64,000 bases of DNA, taken from NCBI RefSeq assembly GCF_000204055.1, contig NW_006768798.1:452176-516175 (forward strand), given 5' to 3'. Position 1 is the stretch's first letter, and every line of letters starts with the position of its first letter. Positions 23,098-34,029 of the stretch are shown piece after piece. Both the position numbers and the translations under genes were made by a program. Source of the DNA: Melampsora larici-populina 98AG31 (lineage: Eukaryota > Basidiomycota > Pucciniomycetes > Pucciniales > Melampsoraceae). Under the pieces are notes generated by a model that did no database searches, was not told where the DNA came from, and saw only the letters and a program-made list of their open reading frames with translations.

Positions 23098-24973
23098 ATG
23101 CTCTTCCTCAACGACCAGTGCCCAACGCCGTCAAACTCGCACAACTGGAAAACTTGGAGATGTGACCAACTGAACCACGAGATCGCCTTGATCAACCTTG
23201 GCGCGCCTAGGCCTATCATCTCGAACATGACCGAATGGGGTCCCCGGGTGTCACCGTATGGTCAGATTCTAGAGGACACACCGGCCGCGTCATCAGCTGC
23301 GTATAATCCCTATCCCAGCTCTCAATTGGCCCATTCATCCCCTACCCCGATGCCACGCTCTAAACCGATCTTGCAGTGCAAAAGGATGTTGGAAGGCGCC
23401 AAGTCTCAAAATCACAAAAATGCCGCCAACAAAGATTGTTTCTCACAATTCTGTCGGGGTGTAAGACAATTTCCTTTCTATATATGTAACAAATGTCCAT
23501 ACTCTTAGCCTGACATCGGTTGTTTCTATACTTCAAAGTGCTGTGTCGATTTTGGTTCACCACTTTGCCGCGTGCACCCACGGGCTTTGCCGAGGACACT
23601 TGCCAATAATCAACCCCACATCGAGCTGAACCAACCACACCACCTCCTAACGCACGCCAGCAGCACCCAGGCCCCCAATGCGATCTTGTCCAAGGGCCCT
23701 GCTTCCCAAGCGCGTCCACATCAGTGGGCGCAATCATCAAATTCCCTTGGTCGTCGGCTTGACGTGAATACTCATGCGATGCTCCAGCAAAATTGCGCCC
23801 AGCGGGACCAAGCTGCGACTCGGCATTCCATCAATCTCATCGATGAGAGAAAGATGGTAACTCTCTACTTATGGGTCGATGTAAGATTTTTTTCCATATA
23901 TAATCTGCGATCAGAATGTTCCTCTGATCGCTTTGTACTGTTCCAGGAAACCGAAGCGCGCCCAATCACTGCACTGTTCCCTCAGTGGCCCACAGCTTGC
24001 CTGGACCAAAGTCCACTTTTGGTCCAGGCCGTAGTGAAAGTAGTTGGCCCCCAGTGGAATCAAGCGCTCACCGTTTGGGACACAGAGCTATATGCTTGGG
24101 TGAGTCCAGTTTATGCGATCCCGCCTCATGTTACAATCCAAGCTGATTCTGTTCACCGCGCAGCGGGAAACCCTTGTAACATATCCTCATCGTTACCAGA
24201 GCCATCTTCGCAGCTTGGTGGTGCGTCTGGCAAACGTGACAGTACCTCTCTCAGCAATACCCGAGGCCTTGCGCCCCCCTCCCCATGGCACAACTACCAC
24301 ACCACTGCCGCCTGATGCTTTCCGATCAACCACCGAACTGCCTCCAATTTGCGATATGCCTTCTTCCCCATTCAGCGCTAACCAAGCTGAAACTAATGGT
24401 TCTTTGCCTTCGGAAGATCACTTACTTCCAAACTCCTCACCCAATATGAAAATCCAAAGTCAGACCGGCAGTGAGCTGCAAGCACCCGATGATAAGAGCG
24501 ACCGTTCGAGCGAATCCTCACCAAAAAGGCCAACTGCAATGACTGTAATTGATATTTCACAGTCACCGGACCTTCCTTCAAATAAAGACAGTGATGTTGA
24601 AGACTCAGCCACCCCCAGTGTGTAAGTATTTTCTTCAAGTTGAACCGGCTTACAAGCTCTATTTCTGACTGATTTTTCCAGCTCCCTGAAAAAACGTTGG
24701 CCAGGATCCAAGCTCCCGGTGTCCATCCTGCTTGCGTGGTACAAGGAGACCGCCCCAGGTAATGTCCAGCAAAAATGGTCAGAACGATTTGGTCGGCAAT
24801 GGCGGTTGTGCCTTTCAACCGTTTACCAATATCATCTTTGGATCGCGGAGGTGGACCACGAAGTTATGGAGACACAGTTCCGATCTCAACCAAAAGCAAC
24901 TGTAGGAGACGCTCGTAACCTTTACCAACAAGAATTCAAAAGAGTTGCAAGGCTCAGCAAGCAAGCGTCATAA
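23098..24973 (+). CDS. hypothetical protein with Cys-containing segment (multi-exon)
   Basis: GC-richer than its surroundings, with several plausible introns. Exons read FLNDQCPTPSNSH, then DCFSQFCRG, which joins over an intron (about 23463-23538) to CCVDFGSPLCRVHPRALP, giving a clustered set of cysteines that could bind zinc. Next comes a Gln/His/Pro-rich stretch, then TEARPITALFPQWPTACL, a Ser/Thr/Pro-rich acidic region (about 24330-24620), and after an intron at about 24622-24680 SLKKRWPGSKLPVSILLAWY to a TAA at 24971-24973. I do not recognise a family. It lies just upstream of, and may belong to, the alpha-kinase gene. The start codon is uncertain. Confidence 0.5.
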
Positions 24974-25490
24974 TGTCCTCTGGTATGCATGTCTTGATTC
25001 ATTTTTGTTTGGGTGAGCTTGCTATTCGATACTGAAACCCTCTGTATCTATTGGTAATTAAGGGTTTTACTTTCAGGGTTTCACTTCTACATACCCTCAT
25101 CGAATCATGTTTATTTTGTTTTAAAACACGCATGTGTCCAATGTTCAGGTCCAGGGGGAACTGATCTAATCTTTACTTACTGACCTGTACGGCCATGAGT
25201 CCCATCTCTGATTAAATTCATTTTGTAGTTGAAGGGCTTTGAAATGCATGGCCACTCACGCCTTGGCGCCTTGCAAAAATTGATTGCTTCATGTTTTGAC
25301 GCACACCGCGGTAAGCCAAGCCGAGTACCTTACATGGTGTGCCACGCTGAAAATTTTGACTCAAAAGGGGCTCAGGTCAGGTGAAAGCGATCATTGTTCC
25401 TTTGATTCTTTCCCACCTTTTTTACTTTTTCTACACTTCCCTTTCAATTTTCTTGGTGATTATCATTCACCTCTTTCTGCTCTTCCTGTC

Positions 25491-26746
25491 ATGCTCTTTA
25501 ACATACCGAACAACCGCCCGATGGCGGTGACTACCATGACTCGGTTGGACTATGGCCATGCACCTTATCTCACCCAAAGTCTCTCCGACCGCAGCAAAAG
25601 GGCCGTTAAACGTCAGTCATGGCCTATTTATCCTGCCCTTATACCACGTCCTATCTAACTTCCCGCGATTCCAGGTCACTTCTTGACGACCCACTCAACC
25701 GGGAATACTGGCTGCCACGGCGTATTCGGCGGTGCGTCATCATTGCCATGACTTGTTGGCCACCAAACACTGACCCCCGATTTCCCAACTCAGTGCCAGT
25801 TCTTCCACCCATAGTTGCGAACAACGATATACGTGGTGCGCTTGGTGCCCAAGCTCTCAACCTGCCATTGATTCCCAAAAAAAGCAATGCCATGGTAACT
25901 CTCCGCCAGGACGTACATACCCAGCACTTTCATTACGATTCCAACCATGTCAAGGTCATCATGGGGCCCACCATAGTCAATTCTTGGGACTACTCAACGT
26001 ACTCTGCCCAAATGGATTGCCCCGGTGGACACCTCGACATTGAATTACGCGAAATGACTGCTGACCCCGATGTTACCCCCGCTGAATCTGCTGGCCAATA
26101 CCAGCGGCTCGTTCAGCAGGATTATTACGCCGCTACCCTGTTGGAACTGTTCAAGAACAAGATGAAGAGGCACGCGCCTCACCTTACCGTTCCGGAGGCC
26201 AACCTTGTGGCAATGACTCGGGTACGTCTCCAAAGTGGTTCTTTCTGAAAGCGCCCACATTGGCTGATATGGTTTATTGCTTCAGTTTGTCGAAAGCCAT
26301 GTCCTATGCCGCCGTGACGCAAACACTCGTAATGATAAGACTTACCTGTTGCAAGCCCCAATCAATGTTCTCCACCTGCGCACCGCCACTTCAACAACCA
26401 GCTTTGAACCTCCAGAGCATGAAGGCAACAGTCCCATGGAAGATTTCTTGTATGCCTTTACACACTTTACGTATGAACACCACAATCGCCGCGCTCTACT
26501 GTATGGATTCCAAGCCACTGAAAACACCATATATTCGTCAGTCCTGCTGGATAGAGAGTATGTGTCCGTTCTTACTATATAAATAAGATCTTTCATTTCG
26601 TTCATGAGTCTAAACTACACCCTTTGGTTAGTTTCAAATGGCATGCAGAACGATCCTCGACCCCCCTAAAGTATTTTGCAGAAGAGCATGAATGTCATAG
26701 CCTTTGCAAGCGACTGGGGCTTAAAGCGCCTGTGTTACCTTGGTAA
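25491..26746 (+). CDS. alpha-kinase domain protein
   Basis: Alpha-kinases are atypical Ser/Thr protein kinases with a zinc-stabilised fold. The well-supported exons are about 25619-26221, 26286-26557 and 26632-26746. The evidence is at the C-terminus: EDFLYAFTHFTYEHHNRRAL, like the D-A-x-x-H-F-T-Y-E block of the family, then after an intron LKYFAEEHECHSLCKRLGL, the signature zinc-binding H-x-C-x3-C end, and stop. Upstream, TIVNSWDYSTYSAQ and AGQYQRLVQQDYYAATLLEL fit the N-lobe. The 5' boundary is unclear. An ATG at 25491 opens a short frame, but no splice that keeps the frame into 25674 was found by eye, and the gene could begin with the Cys-containing exons at 23.1-24.9 kb. Confidence 0.75.
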
Positions 26747-27429
26747 GCAGTGTCACCTGCAAGCGCTTTTGGTACGCTGCTATACATCAAACACCGTATG
26801 ATACATTTTGCGTTTAAGGTGCTCATGTCGATGAGCTTTGTTTGATTGATAGCGTTTCAATTCAATGTGTCCTGATTCTGCGTATTCTGTCTCTTGAGCA
26901 TCAATGGCTTGCACATACAGTAGTGTTACTGATCATTACCCCCGCGACCTTTTTTTTTCTCAAGGAGTTTGATGTGTGCTTTGTGTATCTTTGTTGTTTT
27001 TCTGTCTCTTCCAACTTGGTTCGTAGCAAATTACATCTGCCACCCCTGGCATACCTTACACTCATTTAACAAATCAAATTGGTGCCCATTTCTAACTTGC
27101 CACTTGCCTACCTACCTTCAAGTATGAATAGCAAGATGATATAAAACTAAACAAATTTTATAAGTTTTTGATTACTTTAAATGTAATCAAGAAGTTATCA
27201 AGATCCAGATCTATAAAATTTTATTCAAGTCAAAATTGCATTAAATTGCATTGCCATTCAAGTTAAGTTAGGTCTGTCAAACTGCCACTCTCAAACACCA
27301 TTCCTAGGTAATGAGACAAGGTGATGTAGTAAAAAAACCAAAAGTGGAGCATACTTCAAGTTATGCAGATGCTATCCATAACACTCTGGAGACATTGAAC
27401 TGATGTGGTCTGAGGCAAGCCAACAGTGG
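26747..27429. other. intergenic, no gene recognised
   Basis: Downstream of the alpha-kinase gene. T-rich, with no inverted repeats of note and no coding motif. Confidence 0.45.
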
Positions 27430-27520
27430 CTCCAGTTTTCCTTTCAGTGCAAATACTCCAAGCATGGGATTTGAACCCATGCACACTTTGATTGATTGGC
27501 TGAAGAGTCCATACCACTAG

Positions 27521-29311
27521 CACTGCGGGAAATTCGCTGGCGTGAGCCTGGCTCGCGCCACCGTGACGTGAGCCACGGGTTGGCCCCGGTCTGAAGCCAA
27601 CCAAAATTCACACCAACGTCTGACGTAAGCCATTGGTTCGTTGAAGACATCCAGCTGGTTGACGTACGCCATCGACTACAGATTCATCCAATCCTCCGCT
27701 CGTCCAATCAAGCTGATCATCCCACCCCCATAGCCCTTGATCTGGATTGTTCTCTGTTGGATACCAAAACATGGTTTTGGAGTCTCTGCACTGGTATCTC
27801 TTTGTTTTCAAAATCCATAGTAACTCACAGAAACCTAAACATCATTGAAAGAGAAATCCATTACATAATTTGAAAGAAAGCTTGAAACAATCACATCCTA
27901 CATTTACAAAAAACGAGATACTATAGAGAATTGGTTGTTTGCTATATCCAAAATAGAACGGAGCAAAAATAGTCAATCAATCGATTCATGCATCTCAAAT
28001 CGCTGATTTGTCTCTTGCTGTACCTCTTAATTTAACACAATCCTTTTAGAACCAATCTGAACATGAAAGCAGCCCAAATATCTCAGAATCGATTCAAAAC
28101 ATGCCTGGATATGAAGAACAAAGTCATCGGTTTCTATTTCAAACAATCTCAATCATTTGAATGAAATGATCCTACTTGAATTTCACCATTGATGCGCGCT
28201 AGAATGATGAAGTCAATCAAAAAGGCAACACGAGGATGCCTACTGCCAGATTACTGACAGTAGCTTCAGTTTGAATATATGTAATCTCAAATATCGTTTA
28301 TAGATGTATGCTATAAACTCAAACAAATTAATCTTGCAAGTGAGAGAAAAAGATAATACATCCGTACAAATGAGCTCATTGATAAAAATTGATGAAGTCA
28401 AAAAAGAGCCTCAAGCAGTGAACATTCGATCAAACAAATACATAAATTACAGAATGTATATTACTTTGCATTCATTCTCATTCAATCGTTCATCCAGTTT
28501 TCTGGAAGATTTTGTTAAAATTTCTAGATAGAAGTGATCATTGACACTATCTTCATCATTAAGAAATCCATTGATTTCTTCTTCTTGATCTTTTTCAACT
28601 TGAGCAGATTTACCAAGTGTTGATTTAAGCCTAGGGTGAAAGAAATCTTCTAAGCTTGAGTCAGAGAATTTAGGTAATGGTAATGGTGCTGATGGTAAGT
28701 TTTGGATAAGTTGATGAGAATCAGATGGTTGTGAGACATTTAAACCATCTGAAATCAATCCCATGCTCCGGTCAGTGAATTTGATTGCAGGCATTGTATG
28801 TCGAAAAAATGGATGTGGTTGAGTAGGTTGCGGAATTGCCTGAGGATTTGATTCGCAATTCCGAGGTAGTTTTCTAGGCATTGAATCAAGTTGAGATGAA
28901 TGTGGTTCAGGACAAGAGCTTGTGACATTTCTTGAGGATGACCCATGACTCGGATTCAGATTTTTAGATTTAGGCATTGAGTTTTGAAAAATCAATGTGG
29001 TTGAGGAGCTTGTGAGATCTCTTGAGAATTTAATTCACGGTTCGGATTGGTGAAACTGAGTGGTTTTGATTGTTGGAAAAATACAATGAGGTCCAGGAGC
29101 CAAGTTTGCTGGGTGGCATAGGAAGTGATGAAGATAAAGATCAAAAAGTGGATGCGAACGAATGAGTGGCAGTCGTCAAGGCTGTCCTCAACCGACCAAT
29201 GGCTGACGTCAGGCGTCGGTATAAATTCTGGTTGGCTTCAGACCGGGGCCAACCCGTGGCTCACGTCACGGTGGCGCGAGCCGGGCTCACGCCAGCGAAT
29301 TTCCCGCAGTG
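27521..29311. mobile_element. CACTG-ended transposon (CACTA-like), 1.79 kb, TAG target duplication
   Basis: Terminal inverted repeats of about 130 bp with few mismatches: CACTGCGGGAAATTCGCTGG at the left and the same inward from the right. TAG lies on both sides (27518-27520, 29312-29314). Subterminal motifs repeat inside each arm (cgtgagcc at about 27540 and 27567, cgtaagcc at about 27623, cgtacgcc at about 27665), like transposase-binding repeats in CACTA elements. CACTN termini plus a 3 bp duplication fit the CACTA/EnSpm class. No transposase is present, so it is non-autonomous. It carries one cargo open frame. Confidence 0.8.
28447..28995 (-). CDS. cargo open frame inside the CACTA-like element, internally repeated
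   Basis: 182 codons, no recognised domain. The N-terminal half consists of about three degenerate units of roughly 30 residues, each beginning with Met-Pro (MPKSKNLNPSH, MPRKLPRNCES, MPAIKFTDRS), mirrored at DNA level by units of about 95-110 bp starting at the complement of ggcattga. The C-terminal half is acidic (VEKDQEEEINGFLNDEDS). It may be a captured host exon or an element-specific gene; nothing shows which. A splice to further exons is possible. Confidence 0.4.
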   Translation of the reverse strand: MIFQNSMPKSKNLNPSHGSSSRNVTSSCPEPHSSQLDSMPRKLPRNCESNPQAIPQPTQPHPFFRHTMPAIKFTDRSMGLISDGLNVSQPSDSHQLIQNLPSAPLPLPKFSDSSLEDFFHPRLKSTLGKSAQVEKDQEEEINGFLNDEDSVNDHFYLEILTKSSRKLDERLNENECKVIYIL

Positions 29312-29443
29312 TAGACTATGGCCACTTGGAATCCCCAGGGCTCCCGGGGTTATGGCGGATGACGGAAACATGGCTAGACCAAGTTTGCAAATAACCAAAT
29401 GATCCACCAATGGATCATTGGGTGCTTGTGTCCCCTCTTTTTG

Positions 29444-29495
29444 GTCCCCTCACACAGAGGGGACAACACATGGTTGTCTCCTCTGTGTGAGGGGA
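29444..29495. repeat. strong GC-rich hairpin
   Basis: GTCCCCTCACACAGAGGGGA with its continuation pairs with TCCTCTGTGTGAGGGGAC: arms of about 23 bp around a 4-5 base loop (acat). It lies in a gene-free stretch. Confidence 0.8.
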
Positions 29496-29603
29496 CAATT
29501 AACATAAGGCTTCCATCACAAATATACAAACATCAATGCCAATGAGAAGCTTTGAAATAAATTGACAAAGCATCAGGCATTGATGTTTGACAAAATGATG
29601 TCC

Positions 29604-29683
29604 AAGATCAATCATTTGTCACCAAAGCCAAAGGAGTGGCATCCATCAATCATTTGTCACCAAAGCCAAAGGAGTGGCATCCA
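29604..29683. repeat. 39 bp tandem duplication
   Basis: Two nearly exact copies of atcaatcatttgtcaccaaa followed by gccaaaggagtggcatcc, with a period of 39 bp. Confidence 0.85.
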
Positions 29684-30554
29684 CCAGGCCAACCTGACTG
29701 AAGCTGCAATCAATCATCAAAATGACAAATTGTCTGGGGAGACCATTTTGCTGGCCGAGTCTTGTGTTTGCTCTTGAACACTGTTTATGTGTTTAAGAGA
29801 AAACACCAGACTCCTTCTTGGAATCTTGTGAAACCTTGATAAACAAGTTCCAACCAAGAGCCTCTCAGACTGAAATAATGTATCAAGAATGGAAGTCTGA
29901 CTGATGATTGCCATTACCATAGGTGACCCATATCCCTTCACATTTGGTTTGGCTCCCGTTTGTCCACACACCCAGTTGAATTCCTTTCACCCACCATGAT
30001 GCTGGTTGGGATTGATGATGTATGTGGACCCAATCATCCCTGCCCAAATGAGGTAGAGAGCACACCTCCTTTGATGAAGACTTACTTGTGTGTAATTTTT
30101 TATGTCTGAACGTGAAAGGAATGGGTTTGTAACTGGCTTTGATGAGAGTCATCGCATCACAGTGCGCTCTCATCCAACCACAACATCACTGTGATGATTC
30201 TCAGATAAGGATAAGGAGACAGTAAACATTGGAGTCACATTTTGCATGCCATTGTGTGTTCACGTGGTTATGATGAGACATAATTTACATCCAAGCATAT
30301 TTGGAAACTACATTTGGTAGTTTCAGTGGTCCCCAGCGATTTGTAGCAAACATGGTAGGTATTTGGTTGTGGAGACCCAAATACCCAAACCCCAGGGAAA
30401 TATTGAGAGATCACTCATTTTCAGTTCCTTGGTTTGGTGGGCAGATTGTTTAGTTAGGTAGGTGGTGTGCATCTCTATCAATTCTCTGATATTCACAAGA
30501 ATTCAGTCAAGATATTAAAAGGTAATGAGTCAAACATAACAAATATGCAAGCAG

Positions 30555-31075
30555 GTGATATTCACATGAACTCACCAAAGTTCAATCAAGTGAACTTTGT
30601 GTTCATCTTTTAGGTAGTGGTCTTCATATGAACTCACCAAAGTTCATGGAAGTAAACTCTTTGTTCATCTTTTAGAAGGTGGTATGGTATTGGTATTCAC
30701 ATGAACTCACCAAAGTTTGAAGTAAACTCTTTGTTCATCTTTAGTGGTATTCACATGAACTCACCAAACAAAGTTCATGGAAGTGAACTCTTTGTTCATG
30801 TTGTGGGTAGTGGTTTTGTACATGAACTCACCAAAGTACAAAAAACCAAGTGAACTCTTTGCTCATCGTTTTTTGAACTTTGGTGGGTGGTATTCAACTC
30901 ACCAAATTGCATGGAAGTATGGTGAGTTCATCTTTTAGGTAGTGGTATTCACATGAACTCACCAACCAAAGTTCATGGAAAGCAAGTGAACTCTTTGTTC
31001 ATCTTTTGGGTAGTGGGATTTTCACATGAACTGACCAAAGTACAAACAACCAAGTGAACTCTTTGTTCAACTTTG
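30555..31075. repeat. minisatellite, about eight units of 60-80 bp
   Basis: Each unit contains tattcacatgaactcaccaa, agttcatggaagtgaactct and ttgttcatctttt(a/g)ggtagtgg with small insertions and deletions. Within a unit the gaactcaccaaagttc and gaactctttgttc parts are partly complementary. Units vary too much in length and sequence, with no unique spacers, to be anything CRISPR-like. Confidence 0.85.
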
Positions 31076-31194
31076 AGGTTGCAGCCTTTAAAGCATGCCA
31101 TTTTCATACATATGCGGCTAATGATGAAAAAGAATGACAGTTACTCTCATATGTATATACATGGCAACTCATCTTAACAATTGCAGTCAGGTTT

Positions 31195-31538
31195 GGCATA
31201 CCATTGTGTGTCCTATTTTCTCTTGATGACATTCTTTTACTTGAATAATGTACATCAAGAATAGAAAGAACCAAGCTTTTCAGCATGCCACACTTCATGT
31301 TTTTCAAACACTATCTTGTCAATACAGTGTTTGACATTTTCATATGTGGCAGAGCATGAATCTCTTTTGGCATACCATTGTGTGTCCTATTTTCTCTTGA
31401 TGACATTCTTTTACTTGAATAATGTACATCAAGAATAGAAAGAACCAAGCTTTTCAGCATGCCACACTTCATGTTTTTCAAACACTATCTTGTCAATACA
31501 GTGTTTGACATTTTCATATGTGGCAGAGCATGAATCTC
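31195..31538. repeat. 174 bp tandem duplication
   Basis: ggcataccattgtgtgtcct through tgtggcagagcatgaatctct occurs twice head to tail with a period of 174 bp and almost no differences, suggesting a recent duplication. Confidence 0.9.
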
Positions 31539-31744
31539 TCATGTATTTGGAATTCATATTTCAGGATGAAGAACAACAAGATGGTGGGGCTTCCACGGAA
31601 AGTTGAGTTGCAGTCCAAAACAATAGGCCAAGAGCAAAGAGCAAAGAGGATGACATGTATTCATTAATTATTGGCCAGACAATTTCCTATTTTGTCAAAC
31701 ATTGGACGTTGATGTCCTCCTGTTGGATAACTCGCAAAAGAAAA

Positions 31745-34016
31745 CTACAAGACACCCTCCCCAAGATACTCCATTCCAGATCTTTTGTCCAGTTTTTTTG
31801 TCAGCCAAGCATTCCTCAGATACACCATCTCTTCCAAAAAGAAGTTATAGACTAGTGAATGCATGTTCCGACACATGGAGGCAAACCCACCATACCATAT
31901 GTTTGTCAATTTGGCAGCTGAAGCGTTGAAGATCCATCGTCCCTCTTCTTGGATATCTGGAAACAGCTTGGGGTCAGTGAATAGCTTGCAAAACTCGTCG
32001 GACTCGGCGTGCGAGCGGTGGTGGAAGGGATCCACAGGGATCACCGTTCCCGCCCACCGGGATGCGTCCGACTGGCCTGCGTAGATGTGTTCGGTCAACC
32101 TGCATGCGTTGTCATAAAAGACAACCTCTGGCATACGTTGAGGAAAAGATTCTTCCACAAAGTCCTGTGGTTGGTTAGAGATAGAAGACATGGTGAGCAC
32201 ATGAGCACATGTTAGGGAAGAAGTGATCGATCAGTGAACTACCTACCTTTACTGCACTCACGGATTCCGCATTGTAGAAGGTCTTTCTGGCTAATATAAT
32301 TCCGCATGGTGCAACAATCAGCTGATCGTTGTGCGTTCGGCTTCTTGATAATAAGTATTTCCCTGCCGCCTGTGACTCGCCCCCATCGCGCGCCGCTTCG
32401 TGTGCTCGTTGCGACTCATCTGCGTGCTGTAAAACCTCTAGGTTCAGAATCTGCGCAGTGTCGGCATCAAGATGGACAGTCGGGTCGGTAGGAAGGTGTG
32501 AGCCTGGTCGATTGAGAATCGACGTGAGAGAAAAGTTCCCTTTGATTTTTTCGTTGAACGCTGCCCAGGCCTTGATGTGATCAACATCTTCACATGTCTC
32601 TGAACCAGTAATTGCGGCCTTTGAACACGGCTGAGCTTGACATCGATTGCCCAGTATCACGAAATGATCTCGGCAGAAACGGTCATTGATGTTATCAAGT
32701 TTGTTGGTACAAGGTCCTTCGGGCATTGGGTGGCCTAGTTTAAGAGCAATCTCTCGCAGTTGGTCAGAAGAGGCGCTACAGCGCCAGTGTCCGATCGTCA
32801 GGCCATCCGTGACCACGGCCCGTATAGCTGAGATGGCAATCATAACATGTCAGACAAAAAGGTGTTGTTAGGAAAAGATCGAAATGGAACTTACATTTAA
32901 TATACTCTTGGCCAGTTTCACTATCTACACCATCTGATTTCACACGGACACAACTAGAACAAAAGTGGTCTCTATACTTTGTTCCTTCTATCAACAAGAG
33001 GTCAAGGTGAGATTCTATTGCCTACTCGAAACGTATGTTGTCCACACCGCTTGAGCTGACCACCAGCTGAGTACCGCGACGGTCCGCGTGCTTCATCAGA
33101 GAATGAAGGGTCAGACCATGCCGACACGCTTCCTCGGACATCGACGGAGTAAACAGTTGGCCAGCGGTGAAAGTCGGAGCAGGTGTATCTTCTACAAACA
33201 TCATGTTGTACCAGTTGACCAGGTTGAAATGCGACACACTGTCCATACCACGTAATAGCAGTTAGTTTGGAACTGTGACAGCAACATAAGTGGAAGAACT
33301 TACTGTGCCAACATTTGGAGGACACGGAACATGTAGGCTAATCGACGAGACATGTAATAGTGACATAGTACATGAAGGTAATCGTCTTCTCGGCCCATGG
33401 CCTTCGTGTAATAAAGTCTTTCGCCGTCTCGGTTGTAATAGCTGGGTCTATATACTGTCCCACATTTGGGATCTGATGCATCGCGAAATAGTCAGTAATT
33501 GAATCGACTGTTGCGGCAAAATAAGCAAACTTAACTGGAGCAATTCAGAATGACAGTCTGAACCGTGTGCACGCCATCGATATCGTGCAGGTAGCCGTTT
33601 ATGCGAGAGTGGACGTGTAACACATATGACTGGTCTGGTGTGCAGACAATACATTTTGAAAGTGGTGAGCGTAGGAATCGTTCATGCATGTTCGTGTTTG
33701 TGGTGCCGGGTGAGGACAGTTGGATGCCGAGTTTGCGGATGGAAGCTCCTGGGTCGATTCGGCACGCGCGCAGAAATGGGAATGATAGGTGCCATAGATC
33801 GGCCAAAAGATGATTCGCGGTTGGTTGCATTGATAAAGCAGATTGAAGAAAGGGTAAGACAGGGTTTCGATCGGGTGATAGACGTAAGGATTTCCCGGCG
33901 CGGTGGTGGACTTCGCCTGCCAGGGTTGCAAATCGGACGAAATCGGTGACGGTAAGTGAGGTCGAGAGGGAAGGAGACTGGTTGTCGAGTAGGGTGGTGA
34001 AGTCACGAAGGAGCAT
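31745..34016 (-). CDS. KDZ (Kyakuja-Dileera-Zisupton) transposase with CxC5/CxC6 cysteine clusters
   Basis: The transposase of a DDE-class DNA transposon found mainly in basidiomycetes. Exons by eye are 34016-33536, 33472-33304, 33238-33026, about 32987-32895, about 32833-32250 and about 32166-31745. N-terminal CxC5-like region: LSKCIVCTPDQSYVLHV, then CSNPKCGTVY and SYYNRDGERLYY. CxC6-like region: HFNLVNWYN, GTKYRDHFCSSCVRV, VVTDGLTIGHWRCS, NDRFCRDHF, CQAQPCSKA. Catalytic part: VVFYDNACRLTEH, VDPFHHRSHAESDEFC, NASAAKLTNIWYGGF, EEMVYLRN. The start is ATG 34016; the longer frame starts with TTG. The exon 3-4 junction near 33.0 kb did not keep frame with the obvious splice sites. Element ends were not found. 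Confidence 0.8.
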
Positions 34017-34029
34017 GGTAGTGAGCAAT

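Larger units (their letters stand above)
27450..29335 (-). tRNA. tRNA-like sequence (tRNA gene or tRNA-derived SINE head) split by a transposon
   Basis: On the minus strand the 5' part lies to the right of the inserted element (about 29335-29312: CCAAGTGGCCATAGTC then TAG) and the 3' part to its left (27520 to about 27450: TAGTGGTATGGAC to CATGGGTTCAAATCCCATG and CTTGGAG). The 3' part has a perfect B-box and T-arm (ATGGG, TTCAAAT, CCCAT). Together the two parts give an A-box-like TGGCCATAGTCTAGTGG and acceptor strands that pair (TCCAAG with CTTGGA). The anticodon arm does not fold cleanly and T8 is absent, so a SINE head or degenerate tRNA is more likely than a working tRNA. Confidence 0.5.

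Noticed and set aside
23360..23740. Minus-strand frame opposite the Cys-containing hypothetical gene
   Set aside because: The plus-strand frames carry splice sites and an ordered composition; the minus frame is a by-product of the high GC.
29883..30173. 96-codon minus-strand frame
   Set aside because: Plausible composition in part but no family, no splice partners, and adjacent frames are closed; probably a chance or decayed frame.
30555..31075. Regularly repeated units resembling a CRISPR array
   Set aside because: Units vary in length and there are no unique spacers; this is a eukaryotic minisatellite.
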